Shown here: one piece after another, positions 33,095-42,458 of the stretch
Numbering within the stretch: position 1 is the first letter of the stretch
How the letters are laid out: each line of letters opens with the position of its first letter
Assembly (NCBI GenBank): GCA_040768445.1
Contig: JAXGMV010000001.1
Coordinates: forward strand, 1,488,001 to 1,552,000
Direction of reading: 5' to 3'
DNA: 64,000 bases
Origin: JAXGMV01 sp040768445
Lineage (GTDB): Bacteria > Chloroflexota > Anaerolineae > Anaerolineales > Anaerolineaceae
Made by a program: the position numbers and the translations under genes
Notes under the pieces: generated by a model
Seen by the model: the letters and a program-made list of their open reading frames with translations, nothing else
The model's database searches: none
Told to the model about the DNA's origin: nothing

Positions 33095-33172
33095 AAATGC
33101 CTCCTGTAACTGATCTGGAATTCAATTATTACTATATCATTTATTTGAAACATAGAAAACCAGCAGCATGAT

Positions 33173-33883
33173 TCAGTGTGTCAATTCTTCAAGGTACCTG
33201 ACACTTAAGGGCGTTTCAATAACCTGTGCACCATTGGCGGCATAACTGTAGGCGTTTGCATCTGGACGCGAGCTAACGGCTGCTACAAGTTCAGTGCCGA
33301 TGAAATGCAGCGCAACGCCATTGTCAAGTCCATAGCCGGGCGAGAGTTCATTATTCAATAGCATGGCATGGGTGGATGGGCGGCGGTTGACTTCACCGTC
33401 ATAGTGCGGGCAGCAGCTGCCCTCCAGAAACCCAAGGCAATCCATGGCTGTCAGGTTATTGGGCACAGAATCTGTGACACCCTGCTCAAACCAGCAAATG
33501 CAGCCGGCGCTCACACCGGTTAGTATGACGCCATTCAGCCAGGCTTTGTAGAGGATTTTATCCAAATTCCATTCCCGCCACAATGCCAGCATACTGCGGG
33601 TATTGCCGCCACCAACGTGAATAATATCTTTCTCAAGGAGATAGCTTTCCAGGTCAGCTGTTGGCTGGCGGAAAAGCGAGAGACATGATGGCACACAGTC
33701 GAGAGTGTTATAAGAATCGAAAAATGCCAGAGTATAAACCAGGCTTTCGGCGCTGGCAGTAGGAATAAAACACACAGACGGGCGCTTTTTGCGGCACTGC
33801 GCCAAATAATAACGGTCAAGCGCAAGGTTCTCAGGCTCCATCCTGAATCCACCACCGCCAGCAGCAATAATTTGTCTATCCAT
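33173..33883 (-). CDS. Peptidase E-type (S51) serine peptidase
   Basis: This 236-residue protein opens DRQIIAAGGGGFRMEP and shows IIHVGGGNTRSMLALWREW and the nucleophile elbow LTGVSAGCICWFE with the Ser. These match S51 dipeptidase E, which cuts Asp-X dipeptides, and its cyanophycinase relatives; size favours the first. AAGGAGG precedes the ATG. Next upstream is the GT2 gene, 41 bp away, in the same direction. Confidence 0.88.
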   Translation of the reverse strand: MDRQIIAAGGGGFRMEPENLALDRYYLAQCRKKRPSVCFIPTASAESLVYTLAFFDSYNTLDCVPSCLSLFRQPTADLESYLLEKDIIHVGGGNTRSMLALWREWNLDKILYKAWLNGVILTGVSAGCICWFEQGVTDSVPNNLTAMDCLGFLEGSCCPHYDGEVNRRPSTHAMLLNNELSPGYGLDNGVALHFIGTELVAAVSSRPDANAYSYAANGAQVIETPLSVRYLEELTH

Positions 33884-33924
33884 AATGCCTCCTTGTTATT
33901 GAGAATGTGGGTTGGTAACGCAGT

Positions 33925-34614
33925 TTAAGCTTGTTTGCTTCCCTTCAGCATTTTTCTTGACCAGGAAGCAATGCGGAAAAAGTGCCTGATATGTGCAAGC
34001 GGTTTGATGTGACTTTTCTCATCCGCGTAGATGGTTTTAATCGAAACCCAATCCAACTTGTAGCCGTTTTTCAAACAGCGGATGAGCATTTCAACTTCAA
34101 ATTCAAAACCCTCTTCTTGAGACTCGAGCATGTCAAGCATCAACCTGCGGCTGATGAGACGGTAACCGGACTGGTTGTCGCGTATATCCTGCCCGACTGC
34201 CCAGGAGAGGATCAACCTGCCGGCAGTGTTGCCTGCCCGCCTGATGAGCGGCATGCGTTTGAACTCTCGTGCGCCGATAATGAGATCGGATTTGTTTTGA
34301 GCAAAGCTTTGTAAGAAAGCAGGTATTTCAAGCGGGTCGTGCTGTCCGTCTGCATCCAGAGTAATGACTGCATCAAAACCGTTTTGTTCTGCATAGCCAA
34401 ACACCCGCTTGAGCGCCTTTCCCTTACCCTGGTTAGGGTTCTGGGTGAGTACAACAGCGCCGGCTTCCCTCGCCATCTGTGCTGTCCGGTCTTTTGACCC
34501 ATCATCAATAACCAGAACCGGCAGAAAGTTCAATACCTGGTGAACCACAGTGCCAACGTGTACCTCTTCATTATAAGCCGGGATGACTGCCAGAATGCGC
34601 TGATCAGTGCTCAT
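33925..34614 (-). CDS. Glycosyltransferase family 2, dolichyl-/polyprenyl-phosphate mannosyltransferase-like
   Basis: A 229-residue GT-A fold enzyme: AVIPAYNEEVHVGTVVHQVL, VIDDGSKDRTAQMA, VITLDADGQHDPLEIP with the DxD-like motif, and IRDNQSGYRLISRR. It lacks membrane helices. Such enzymes add a sugar from a nucleotide donor to polyprenyl phosphate or a surface glycan. GGAGGTGATCAC is a near-perfect anti-rRNA ribosome site. Confidence 0.9.
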   Translation of the reverse strand: MSTDQRILAVIPAYNEEVHVGTVVHQVLNFLPVLVIDDGSKDRTAQMAREAGAVVLTQNPNQGKGKALKRVFGYAEQNGFDAVITLDADGQHDPLEIPAFLQSFAQNKSDLIIGAREFKRMPLIRRAGNTAGRLILSWAVGQDIRDNQSGYRLISRRLMLDMLESQEEGFEFEVEMLIRCLKNGYKLDWVSIKTIYADEKSHIKPLAHIRHFFRIASWSRKMLKGSKQA

Positions 34615-34677
34615 GTGATCACCTCCAACATCCCAATCTTGAGTCGGTACAATATTCTGAATAATACATTACCAGCA

Positions 34678-35202
34678 TCACTTCAACTTTCCATCTTTTT
34701 CAAGCGCTTCAAAAATGCGTTGGTCTGACCTTGGGTCAGTTCCATTGAAAAAACGCTCTGTGGGGTAGCCGGTCAAGAGGTATACCGACCTGTCGTTTGG
34801 ATCAAACGGCTGCATGATGATCACACCTTCATACGAAAGTGATGATAGCGGCGTCCATAAAGCAAGTGCATATACTGGCTGCTTGCCAACGGCAGCGATG
34901 AGAGGAATGCCCTGCACCGGGGTCTTTTGCAGAAGCAGTTTCTGGTAACCCGCATCGGTCAGAGTGAGCTTATGGATGTTGCGCTCGTATGAGACAATTT
35001 CATTCGCAGTGATTAAGGCTGTATCAGACAGCTTCAAACTGGCTGGATTCGCCTGCAGAATTTCCTGGGCAGTGATTGAACCTGCCGGAAAATAGATGGC
35101 AAACTGGTCTTTGCTGCTGGAACAGCTGACCAGTGACAGAACGACCAGCAGGATGATGAGGAGCAAAAGGCTCCTGAAAGAGAATTGTTTAATAATCTTC
35201 AT
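34678..35202 (-). CDS. Lipoprotein, function unknown
   Basis: This 174-residue protein has a signal peptide with lipobox SLVSC. The mature part (about 145 residues) is mixed alpha/beta and matches no family I recognise. It overlaps the preceding lipoprotein gene by 14 bp (35189-35202), so translation is coupled. Confidence 0.8.
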   Translation of the reverse strand: MKIIKQFSFRSLLLLIILLVVLSLVSCSSSKDQFAIYFPAGSITAQEILQANPASLKLSDTALITANEIVSYERNIHKLTLTDAGYQKLLLQKTPVQGIPLIAAVGKQPVYALALWTPLSSLSYEGVIIMQPFDPNDRSVYLLTGYPTERFFNGTDPRSDQRIFEALEKDGKLK

Positions 35203-36214
35203 TGATAAAAACCCATGATTTTTCGATTAAGTCAAAGCTGGCAGTGAGGTCATTGGTTAACAGGGGTGATCCATCTACCAGCGGCGAAAGACTTAACTGG
35301 TAAACCTGTTCCTGATACACAAAAAACACCTGTGTTGATATGACATTATCAAGCCTGGTTTGCAGACGCACAGCCTGCTGACCAGCAAAAGTCAGCTGTT
35401 CTTGCGAACTCTGCAGCGTGAGTTCTTCAGCTTTGAGGTAATCCAGGATGAATTGCCGCAGGTCTTTATCACTTTCCAGTGGATAGATGGTGAGGTCAAC
35501 CCTGGCATTGACAATACGTTGACCCAACTGCCTTGCCGGCCCGATAAGGGTTACGCGGTCAGCCTGAGCTGCTGTCTCACTGAATTCGTAAGGATAGAGG
35601 AAACAAAAACCTGCCTGGTCATCGACAGGGGATTGTTTGTACACATTTGACCCCGGTATGCGCGGTGGGCAGGACGATTTGCCTGGTTGGTCCTGGCTGC
35701 CTTGATATTCAAATGTGGTTTGATGGTCACCAGCTGTGATGGTGTAACTGCCGGCAGGTTTGCCGGTCATATCAATTTCGATGATGCCTTCAAATGGCGT
35801 CAGAACCTGGGCGCACATTACATTTGGCTCCCGTTCAGCTGTAATTACCAGTTCAACGCCATGGTCATCGATCCAATAATAGGTTTTATTGACAATCTTT
35901 GAACAAGGATCTGGCAGATTGCCATTGACTTTGGCATAGACCAAATCCGGCTTCGATTCAGCCTGCGACAATGTGATAGTTTCGTAATACACTGTTACTG
36001 TCTGTCCCAGTTGTGAAGCGTTTTCAGGTGTTGGTGCAATGGTTTCAGCTAAGACTGGCGCTGTGACTGTTGGCGCAGGTATTGTTGGTGATGGTACGGT
36101 TTCAGCGGGAGAGGTTGCGAATAAGCTGCAGGCAGCCAAAATCCAAACAAGCGTGATTGATAACAGTATTAAATGTATCCTGTGTAATCTACGGATGCTT
36201 CCTTTTGTCGTCAT
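35189..36214 (-). CDS. Lipoprotein with Thr/Pro spacer, function unknown
   Basis: This 341-residue protein has a signal peptide with lipobox ILAAC, a Pro/Thr/Ala-rich spacer (about 30-65), and a mature domain including PCSKIVNKTYYWIDDHGVELVIT and CFLYPYEFSETA. I do not recognise the fold. AGGAG lies 14 nt before the start. First gene of a coupled pair with 34678-35202, divergent from the PfkB-like gene. Confidence 0.8.
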   Translation of the reverse strand: MTTKGSIRRLHRIHLILLSITLVWILAACSLFATSPAETVPSPTIPAPTVTAPVLAETIAPTPENASQLGQTVTVYYETITLSQAESKPDLVYAKVNGNLPDPCSKIVNKTYYWIDDHGVELVITAEREPNVMCAQVLTPFEGIIEIDMTGKPAGSYTITAGDHQTTFEYQGSQDQPGKSSCPPRIPGSNVYKQSPVDDQAGFCFLYPYEFSETAAQADRVTLIGPARQLGQRIVNARVDLTIYPLESDKDLRQFILDYLKAEELTLQSSQEQLTFAGQQAVRLQTRLDNVISTQVFFVYQEQVYQLSLSPLVDGSPLLTNDLTASFDLIEKSWVFINEDY

Positions 36215-36349
36215 GAATTGTGAGTTACTCCTATTGTTGATTTTACCTTAATGCATTCCACCGGATCATTTCTTTGCGAAATTAATAATACCTGTTGCCA
36301 GACTGAATCACGATGGTGTGTGCTATCCGACTCGGGACACAGCTGCCCA

Positions 36350-36358
36350 TGATAAAAT
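36350..36358 (+). promoter_or_regulatory. Extended -10 of the PfkB-like gene, leaderless arrangement
   Basis: TGA-TAAAAT, then eight bases (TCAGGTCT) and ATG 36367. This argues for the 36367 start over the in-frame ATG at 36313. Confidence 0.6.
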
Positions 36359-36366
36359 TCAGGTCT

Positions 36367-37320
36367 ATGCACATAGATGAGCTTGGTAAAAATATTGACC
36401 TGGTAGCTTTCAACCTGATCATTGATGACCTGGTATTTGAGGATGGCAGGGTTATACCGGGTTTATTGGGCGGCGGCGGACCACAAACAGCGTTTGGGAT
36501 GCGCTTATGGAACAGCTGCGTGGGTTTGTTTGCCAGTGTGTCGCATGATCTGTCAGCTGAATATATTGATTGGTTAGACCAGGCTGGCATTGATCATAAA
36601 GGGTTATTGTACAGGGGCGCTCACAGCCTGCGTGCCTGGCAGCATGTGAATGCGAGGGGCAAACGGGTGCAGGAATGGCAAACGGACCGGGCAGAAATCG
36701 CCCTGCACTTCAACCGTTCAGTAGGGCTGCTGCCGGCAGCCTACTGCCGTGCCGCCGGCTTTCACCTTGGCATCCATGCGGAAGACCCTGATTGGCGCTT
36801 CATTGATGGATTAAAAGGATTGGGCAGATGCCTGAGCCTTGAGACATTCCGCCCTGTAAGCCAGCCGCTGCCAGTGAACAGTTTGCAAAAGATCCTGGCT
36901 GCTGCCGATATTTTCTCATGCAATTTACACGAAGGCAGATCACTGACTGGTCTGGTAAAGCCAATCGAGATCCTTCAATATTTGATGGATAACGGCGCTG
37001 CATTAGTGACGCTGCGGTTGGGAGAGAATGGATCAATCGCAGCACAAGCAGGATCTGGAGAAGCCTGGCATGTACCAGCGGTGCCTGTGACTGTTGTTGA
37101 TGCTGTTGGTGCCGGCAATGCCTACTGTGGCGGCTTCCTGGCTGCTTACCAACAGAATTTAGATCTTGTTAATTGTGCTGCTTGCGGGGCTGCGTCCGCT
37201 TCATTCATGATAGAACAATGGGGAATGCCAGATTGGCGTGATGAATTGCCTCAGATCGCATACGAACGTGTAGCAACTGTCAAGACTAAAGCAAAAGCAA
37301 TCAGTCTTTCAGGTGGCTAG
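36367..37320 (+). CDS. PfkB/ribokinase-like sugar kinase with Asn at the catalytic base
   Basis: About 317 residues from ATG 36367 (longer starts at 36313 and 36349 lack support). The ribokinase fold is seen in IDLVAFNLIIDDLVFEDGR, VSHDLSAEYIDWLDQAGID, and the C-terminal DAVGAGNAYCGGFLAAYQ. In ribokinases this reads DTxGAGD, the last Asp being the catalytic base; here it is Asn. MAK32-like relatives in eukaryotes have a similar GGGN/GAGN, so this may be a distinct subfamily with altered or lost kinase activity. Confidence 0.8.
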   Translation: MHIDELGKNIDLVAFNLIIDDLVFEDGRVIPGLLGGGGPQTAFGMRLWNSCVGLFASVSHDLSAEYIDWLDQAGIDHKGLLYRGAHSLRAWQHVNARGKRVQEWQTDRAEIALHFNRSVGLLPAAYCRAAGFHLGIHAEDPDWRFIDGLKGLGRCLSLETFRPVSQPLPVNSLQKILAAADIFSCNLHEGRSLTGLVKPIEILQYLMDNGAALVTLRLGENGSIAAQAGSGEAWHVPAVPVTVVDAVGAGNAYCGGFLAAYQQNLDLVNCAACGAASASFMIEQWGMPDWRDELPQIAYERVATVKTKAKAISLSGG

Positions 37321-37349
37321 TAAAACCAATTCCATCCCATCTTGCCTTT

Positions 37350-37358
37350 TGTTATAAT
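37350..37358 (+). promoter_or_regulatory. Extended -10 promoter of the GNAT gene
   Basis: TGT-TATAAT about 64 bp before the ATG; -35 not clear. Confidence 0.5.
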
Positions 37359-37422
37359 CACTTATCAACGTTGCCAGGATGTCTTTTGGCGCGTTAAAGT
37401 TTTCGCATAAAATTGGAGACAC

Positions 37423-38433
37423 ATGGACCTTACACGTTACACTACCTTTCCAGCTGAACTGGAAGATGAATGGAATACATTGCTTTCACGCAGTTATGCC
37501 AACTACCCATTTATGCGTTTTGGTTACCTGCATGATTGGTGGTCAAGCCTGGGCGGCGGAGAGTGGCAGGATGGTGAGCTGGTCCTGATTACCGGCAGCC
37601 AGGATGGTAAACTGGCAGGTATCGCGCCGTTATTTATTGCGAAGAAACCTGATGGAAAAAGTGTATTGATGCTGGTTGGCAGTCATGAGGTATCTGATTA
37701 CTTGGATGTGATTGTCAGCCCAGCTGACCTGCCGGAGTTTGCAGCTGAACTGTTGTCTTACCTGCACACACACATCACTGGCTGGGAGACACTCAACCTG
37801 TACAATTTGCTTGACAGTTCGCCGTCCATCCCTGCATTTGAGTCCGCTGCCGCTGATGCCGGGTGGCATACTGATCTGTCAACCCTGCAGCCATCTCCAT
37901 ACATAGCTCTGCCAGGTGACTGGGAAACCTACCTTGCCGGCATTGATAAGAAGCAGCGCCATGAAATCAGGCGCAAGATGCGTCGGGCTGAGAATGCGGA
38001 ACAGCCGGCAAAATGGTATGTGCTTTCAGACCCTGAAAAATTGGAACAAGATATTGACTCATTCCTGGATTTGATGGCCCAGGGCTCAGAAAAAGCGGTT
38101 TTCCTGAGTGAAGCCATGGTGCCTTATATGCGTCAGGTGATGCGCACTGCTTTCAAAGAAGGCTATTTGCACCTGTCATTCCTTGAAATTGGGGGGGGAA
38201 AGGCTGCAGCCAAGCTGTGTTTTGATTACCAAAACAGGTTGTGGGGTTACAATTCCGGTTTCAACAATGAGTTTATGTCATATTCACCCGGCTGGGTCTT
38301 AATGGGACACCTGCTGACCTGGGCAAATGAACAGAAGCGTGAGGTTTTTGATTTTATGCGGGGCGATGAGGAGTACAAGTACCGTTTTGGTGCAGTTGAT
38401 CGCTTCGTCAAACTACTCAGCCTGCAGCCTTAG
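37423..38433 (+). CDS. GNAT-family acyltransferase, CelD/BioF2-like
   Basis: This 336-residue protein belongs to the Acetyltransf_6 group (cellulose-biosynthesis CelD type, related to FemAB): LHDWWSSLGGG, GIAPLFI, KKQRHEIRRKMRRAE, KAAAKLCFDYQNRLWGYNSGF and FDFMRGDEEYKYRFG. It likely moves an acyl or aminoacyl group onto a sugar or lipid. GGAGA precedes the ATG. Its last four bases overlap the end of the convergent CorC-type gene. Confidence 0.85.
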   Translation: MDLTRYTTFPAELEDEWNTLLSRSYANYPFMRFGYLHDWWSSLGGGEWQDGELVLITGSQDGKLAGIAPLFIAKKPDGKSVLMLVGSHEVSDYLDVIVSPADLPEFAAELLSYLHTHITGWETLNLYNLLDSSPSIPAFESAAADAGWHTDLSTLQPSPYIALPGDWETYLAGIDKKQRHEIRRKMRRAENAEQPAKWYVLSDPEKLEQDIDSFLDLMAQGSEKAVFLSEAMVPYMRQVMRTAFKEGYLHLSFLEIGGGKAAAKLCFDYQNRLWGYNSGFNNEFMSYSPGWVLMGHLLTWANEQKREVFDFMRGDEEYKYRFGAVDRFVKLLSLQP

Positions 38434-39758
38434 TCAGTCAACTGCCGCAGCTGCACCTGCGAGATACGTAGACGGTCCATTTTGGTCACCTTGAGTTGGA
38501 TGTTACTGTCTTCATCACGAACAATGTCACCAGGCTGGGCGATGCGCTTCAACTTACCGAGAACATAGCCGGCAATGGTGTCATAGTCAGGGTCTGCCAA
38601 CGACAGTCCAAAGTGTTCATTGATCTCTTCAATCAATGCCATACCATCAATCAGACTGGTGCCGTCAGGCTGGCTTTGAATCTGCGGCGGCGTATTTTCA
38701 AATGGATCCTGCACGTCGCCGATAATTTCTTCGAGCAAATCTTCCAGCGTGATCAGCCCGGCTGTGCCGCCGTACTCATCAAGGACAATAGCCAGGTGCA
38801 TGCGTTTGCTGCGGAACTGGTGTAACAACTGGTTAACTGAGATCGTTTCGGGCACAAAAAGTGCTTCGCGCATCAGGGAGCGTGCTTGCAGCTGCGGGTT
38901 GTTGCCATCTAGCATTACCCGCATGATATCTCTCATGTGAATAATGCCCAGTATCTGGTCCAGGCTTTCCTCATAAACAGGGATCTTGGTCACACCATGG
39001 ATGATGGCAGTGTTGATAATATCAGAAACGGAAGTATCAGCACTGACGGCGATGATTTCGGTACGCGGTATTGCTAACTGCCTGACAACCATCTCGCCAA
39101 AGTCGATTACCGCCGAGAGCATTTCACGTTCCGGTTCCTCAAATATTCCCTCAACATCGGGGCCTGTCACCATTTGACGGATTTCTTCAACCGAGTAGGC
39201 CGCATGCAGATTATCAGAACTTGGTAATCCAATCAGCATGAGTATCAGGTGTGTCGCTTTATCAAGCAGGCTGATAAACCAGCTGAATGTAACTGTGAAT
39301 GCGTTCATGAGAGGGGCTGCCTTTATAGCAAAAGCCTCGGGGTCACGCAGGACTGCCACTTTTGGAACCTGTTCACCCAGCACGACGTGCATGGCTGTGA
39401 CGATTATCAAAGACAATGCCAACGGTAGAACGGGGATGATGAATTCAAAGGTGGATAGCCAGGCTGGCATGTGTGCATCGTGAAATAGCGGTTCAAGCAG
39501 GCGTTCAAAGGCGTTTTCACCCACAGCGCCAAGCGCCAGGCTCACCAATGTAATACCGAGTTGCGAAGCTGCAATCAACCTGTCGCGCGAGGATGTATTT
39601 TCCAGCCACTTTTTAACAATGGCACCTGAATGGCTCTTAGTGTCAGCAATAAGTTCAAATTTTGAGCGCCGGGTTGCAACAACAGCAAATTCAATGCTGA
39701 CAAAAAAAGCATTGAGTCCAATAAGAATGATTATCAGCAGGATGTCCCAGACTGTCAT
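38430..39758 (-). CDS. CNNM/CorC-type membrane protein (DUF21-CBS-CorC_HlyC)
   Basis: This 442-residue protein has three to four N-terminal membrane helices (DUF21), a CBS pair (about 215-335, IPRTEIIAVSADTSVSDII) and a C-terminal CorC_HlyC domain with AIVLDEYGGTAGLITLEDLLEE. Proteins of this kind work in magnesium or cobalt transport; the old name is hemolysin-like. Its start codon overlaps the stop of the MEMO gene by four bases (ATGA), so translation is coupled. Confidence 0.92.
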   Translation of the reverse strand: MTVWDILLIIILIGLNAFFVSIEFAVVATRRSKFELIADTKSHSGAIVKKWLENTSSRDRLIAASQLGITLVSLALGAVGENAFERLLEPLFHDAHMPAWLSTFEFIIPVLPLALSLIIVTAMHVVLGEQVPKVAVLRDPEAFAIKAAPLMNAFTVTFSWFISLLDKATHLILMLIGLPSSDNLHAAYSVEEIRQMVTGPDVEGIFEEPEREMLSAVIDFGEMVVRQLAIPRTEIIAVSADTSVSDIINTAIIHGVTKIPVYEESLDQILGIIHMRDIMRVMLDGNNPQLQARSLMREALFVPETISVNQLLHQFRSKRMHLAIVLDEYGGTAGLITLEDLLEEIIGDVQDPFENTPPQIQSQPDGTSLIDGMALIEEINEHFGLSLADPDYDTIAGYVLGKLKRIAQPGDIVRDEDSNIQLKVTKMDRLRISQVQLRQLTD

Positions 39759-40618
39759 TTTTGTTTGTAAACGACTCCAGCGCCGTAGCCAACCACTGAA
39801 GATGTGTCCCCGGTCTCATCTGCAGAGGTACTGTGATGAATGATTTTGCATTTGTCTGCGCCAAGGGCTTTTGCAGCCCATAGAAAGACCGCGATACCCG
39901 GAGCACCGCAGGCAAAACCGGTACCGCTTTGTTCTGCGCGCAGCACTGCATCGGGTGAAAATGCCTCTATAGATTTCAACATGGTACCATCAAGCTGTTC
40001 GGCCTGTTTTTGAGAGTAAAAATGAGAGAGGTCTGTACTTCCCACCAGCAGGGTGTTTCGCTTCATTGCGATGGTTGCCAGAATATCCCCCAACATCTGC
40101 AAGGTGGCGGCATTTTCTTGCCTGATCATGATGGGGAGAATTGAAAAAGGTTGTGCCAGGGAGCGCTGAAGGAAAGGCAGTTCAATTTCAAGCGAATGCT
40201 CACGGTCTTTTCGTACCGAATAGAGGGGGATATGTTTTTCAGAACAAAGATCAGCGAACTGCTCACTGGCACGGTTATCAACAGGTACATTACCAAGGGG
40301 CGTGGCATATGCATCATGTCCAGAGGTAATAATGCTGCCCTGGACATAGGCGTGCAGCGGCGAAAGGATGATTACCAGCTCGGGGTTGGATGATTTGACC
40401 AAGCGAAAGGCGTGACCGGCGGTCCTGCCAGAATAGACATAACCAGCATGCGGCGCAATAACGCCGATGATGTGATCATCAATTGATGGAACAACTGCTT
40501 CATTGATATACCGGTCAACCTGTGCCGCGAGTACAAGCGGATCTGATGCATACCATGATCCGGCAATTGGTGAGGGGCGTATGTCTTTGAAACCTTCCAT
40601 TGGTTGTGTTACATCCAC
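39755..40618 (-). CDS. AmmeMemoRadiSam system protein B (MEMO1 family)
   Basis: This 287-residue protein fits MEMO-like proteins: RPSPIAGSWYASDPLVLAAQ, IGVIAPHAGYVYSGRTAGHAF, LEIELPFLQRSL, LVGSTDLSHFYSQKQA and CGAPGIAVFLWAAKALGA. The name comes from its usual partners AMMECR1 and a radical SAM protein, which are not in this window. The start is GTG at 40618 with weak ribosome site. Function is unknown; the His/Asp/Cys pattern resembles nonhaem iron dioxygenases. Confidence 0.9.
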   Translation of the reverse strand: MDVTQPMEGFKDIRPSPIAGSWYASDPLVLAAQVDRYINEAVVPSIDDHIIGVIAPHAGYVYSGRTAGHAFRLVKSSNPELVIILSPLHAYVQGSIITSGHDAYATPLGNVPVDNRASEQFADLCSEKHIPLYSVRKDREHSLEIELPFLQRSLAQPFSILPIMIRQENAATLQMLGDILATIAMKRNTLLVGSTDLSHFYSQKQAEQLDGTMLKSIEAFSPDAVLRAEQSGTGFACGAPGIAVFLWAAKALGADKCKIIHHSTSADETGDTSSVVGYGAGVVYKQK

Positions 40619-40659
40619 AGGTGTTACATTTTGGCGTTCATTTTTGATTTTAGCACAGG

Positions 40660-42165
40660 TTATTGAAGCAAGGGTACCGTAACATTGCGATAAGCGTTCA
40701 GGGTGCCGCTTTTCACTTCAAAATACAGAACACTACCCTGGGCGTCCCTGATGGTTGTCCATTCCCCTGGTTTCATTTCAACGGCAAGCAGGTACTGCCC
40801 GGCAGGAATACCTTTAATGACCAGGCGTCCTTCATAATCAGTCTTAGCAGCCAGGTGAAAAGGCTGGTCTGCGCAAGGGGTGGATCCGGTGAACCCATAT
40901 CCCAGTGGTTCGACACACAGTTCAACTGCCTTGTTGCTCAATTCAGCATAGCGAGTCGTAAGCGTCATCACAAGGTCTCCGGCAGGTTTTTCTATCGGTA
41001 GCGGCAATTCTGGTCCGTTGCCAGTGACAACGAGGTACTGCAGGTTGTCAGCTGAAATATCGCTGTTATTGGCTTGCAGCACTGACCATTTATTATCTGC
41101 ATAAACGGCAAGCCCCCAGGCTGTGGCTGTCCAAAGCCTGTTGTTTCCGTCAATAGCTATCGCGTTGATGTAATCGCTTGGGATATCGCTGTTGGATCGA
41201 TTGAAAGTTGACCACACACCATTTTCATAAATGCGCAGGCTGTTATTCGTCGCTGCCCAGGCTTGACTGCCAGGCCTGATCAACAGGTCATTTACTGGAC
41301 CAAGCTGGCTGTACGGGGCATTGCGCCATACCATGCCATCAAGTGCAAGCAAGCCAGAAGCATAACCCGCCCATGGTATCCCTTCCTGGCTGACGGCCAG
41401 AGAAGAAAACAAGTAGTCTCCGGTGAACCCGTAGCCATCCTGAAACACGGCCCATTCACCCTCTGCGTAGCTGGCGAGGCTGTACAGTGTGGATACCCAG
41501 ATAATACCGTTCTTGTCACCGGTAATGTCTGTAATTACCTGGCTGCTTTCAGGTCCAACCGCCAGCTGAGAGGAATCATACATCTCCCAGGCGCTGTTGG
41601 AATGAACCGCAATGCCACCGTAGTAGGACACCCATAAACGGTTAAGGTTGTCACAATATAATTTGTTGGGACCGCTTAAACCCGGCAGGACAATGGGAGA
41701 AGATCCTTCAGCAGGCAACTGTCGAAGCTGTTCTGAAAGAAGTGAATAAATGCGGCCATCAGGGCAGGCAGCCAGTGAAAGTATTTTTCCACCATTATTT
41801 AGCAAAGACAAGGCTGAATAATGCTTCCAACCTGTGGTGTCAAGACACGATATTGTCTCAGTGTTTCCCATGCAAGCTGTGCCGGTTAATGGAAGGTCAA
41901 GCGTCTTGAGCGGCGGGCGGGCATAGGGGGCTGGTGTAAAAGTGGGTCTTGGTGTTGCCGTGGGAGGGGTTGGCGTGTTGGTAGGCATGGCGGTTGCAAT
42001 GGCTGACGTTGTTGCGGTAAAAGCTCCAGTTGATGTGGCTGTTGCGGTTGGAGGGTGAATATCACCATTAGGTTGCAGCCGGCAGGCAGAAAACAGTGCC
42101 AGTAGGGTCATCATTATGATGGGTGTAGTTATTTTGGTATTCAAAGGGATCTGCATGGTTTTCAT
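40660..42165 (-). CDS. Lipoprotein with two-component-regulator-type beta-propeller and C-terminal beta-sandwich
   Basis: This 501-residue protein has a signal peptide with lipobox LFSAC, a Thr/Pro/Ala-rich spacer (about 35-85) and repeated propeller blades, such as NGIIWVSTLYSLASYAEGEW, NNRLWTATAWGLAVYADNKW and DRIYSLL-like units. The C-terminal 90 residues form a carboxypeptidase-regulatory-like sandwich (EGRLVIKGIPAGQYLLAVEM). It is anchored outside the membrane and has no kinase partner here. A TACAAT-type -10 lies 27 bp before the ATG. Confidence 0.83.
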   Translation of the reverse strand: MKTMQIPLNTKITTPIIMMTLLALFSACRLQPNGDIHPPTATATSTGAFTATTSAIATAMPTNTPTPPTATPRPTFTPAPYARPPLKTLDLPLTGTACMGNTETISCLDTTGWKHYSALSLLNNGGKILSLAACPDGRIYSLLSEQLRQLPAEGSSPIVLPGLSGPNKLYCDNLNRLWVSYYGGIAVHSNSAWEMYDSSQLAVGPESSQVITDITGDKNGIIWVSTLYSLASYAEGEWAVFQDGYGFTGDYLFSSLAVSQEGIPWAGYASGLLALDGMVWRNAPYSQLGPVNDLLIRPGSQAWAATNNSLRIYENGVWSTFNRSNSDIPSDYINAIAIDGNNRLWTATAWGLAVYADNKWSVLQANNSDISADNLQYLVVTGNGPELPLPIEKPAGDLVMTLTTRYAELSNKAVELCVEPLGYGFTGSTPCADQPFHLAAKTDYEGRLVIKGIPAGQYLLAVEMKPGEWTTIRDAQGSVLYFEVKSGTLNAYRNVTVPLLQ

Positions 42166-42458
42166 GGTGATACATTAAACGGATAAGCCTATTGTAATGG
42201 AATTAAGCCGGCAATCGGAAAACTATATGACTAATTCATAATAGTAACTGCTATTCTTGAATAAATTCATCTAAAAGTGTGTATTATATTAAAATAGATG
42301 AAGTGAAATAAGCACCTCAGCAAACAAGCATCTTAATTACCAAAAAGCTTTCAAACCAGCAATCCCATGGTTTTTCGGTTAATTCTCAATCTATTGAATA
42401 ATATAAAGAGCGAAAAAAACGAATGTGTCTGGCGTAGGTGAAGAACGAGGAGGAATAA

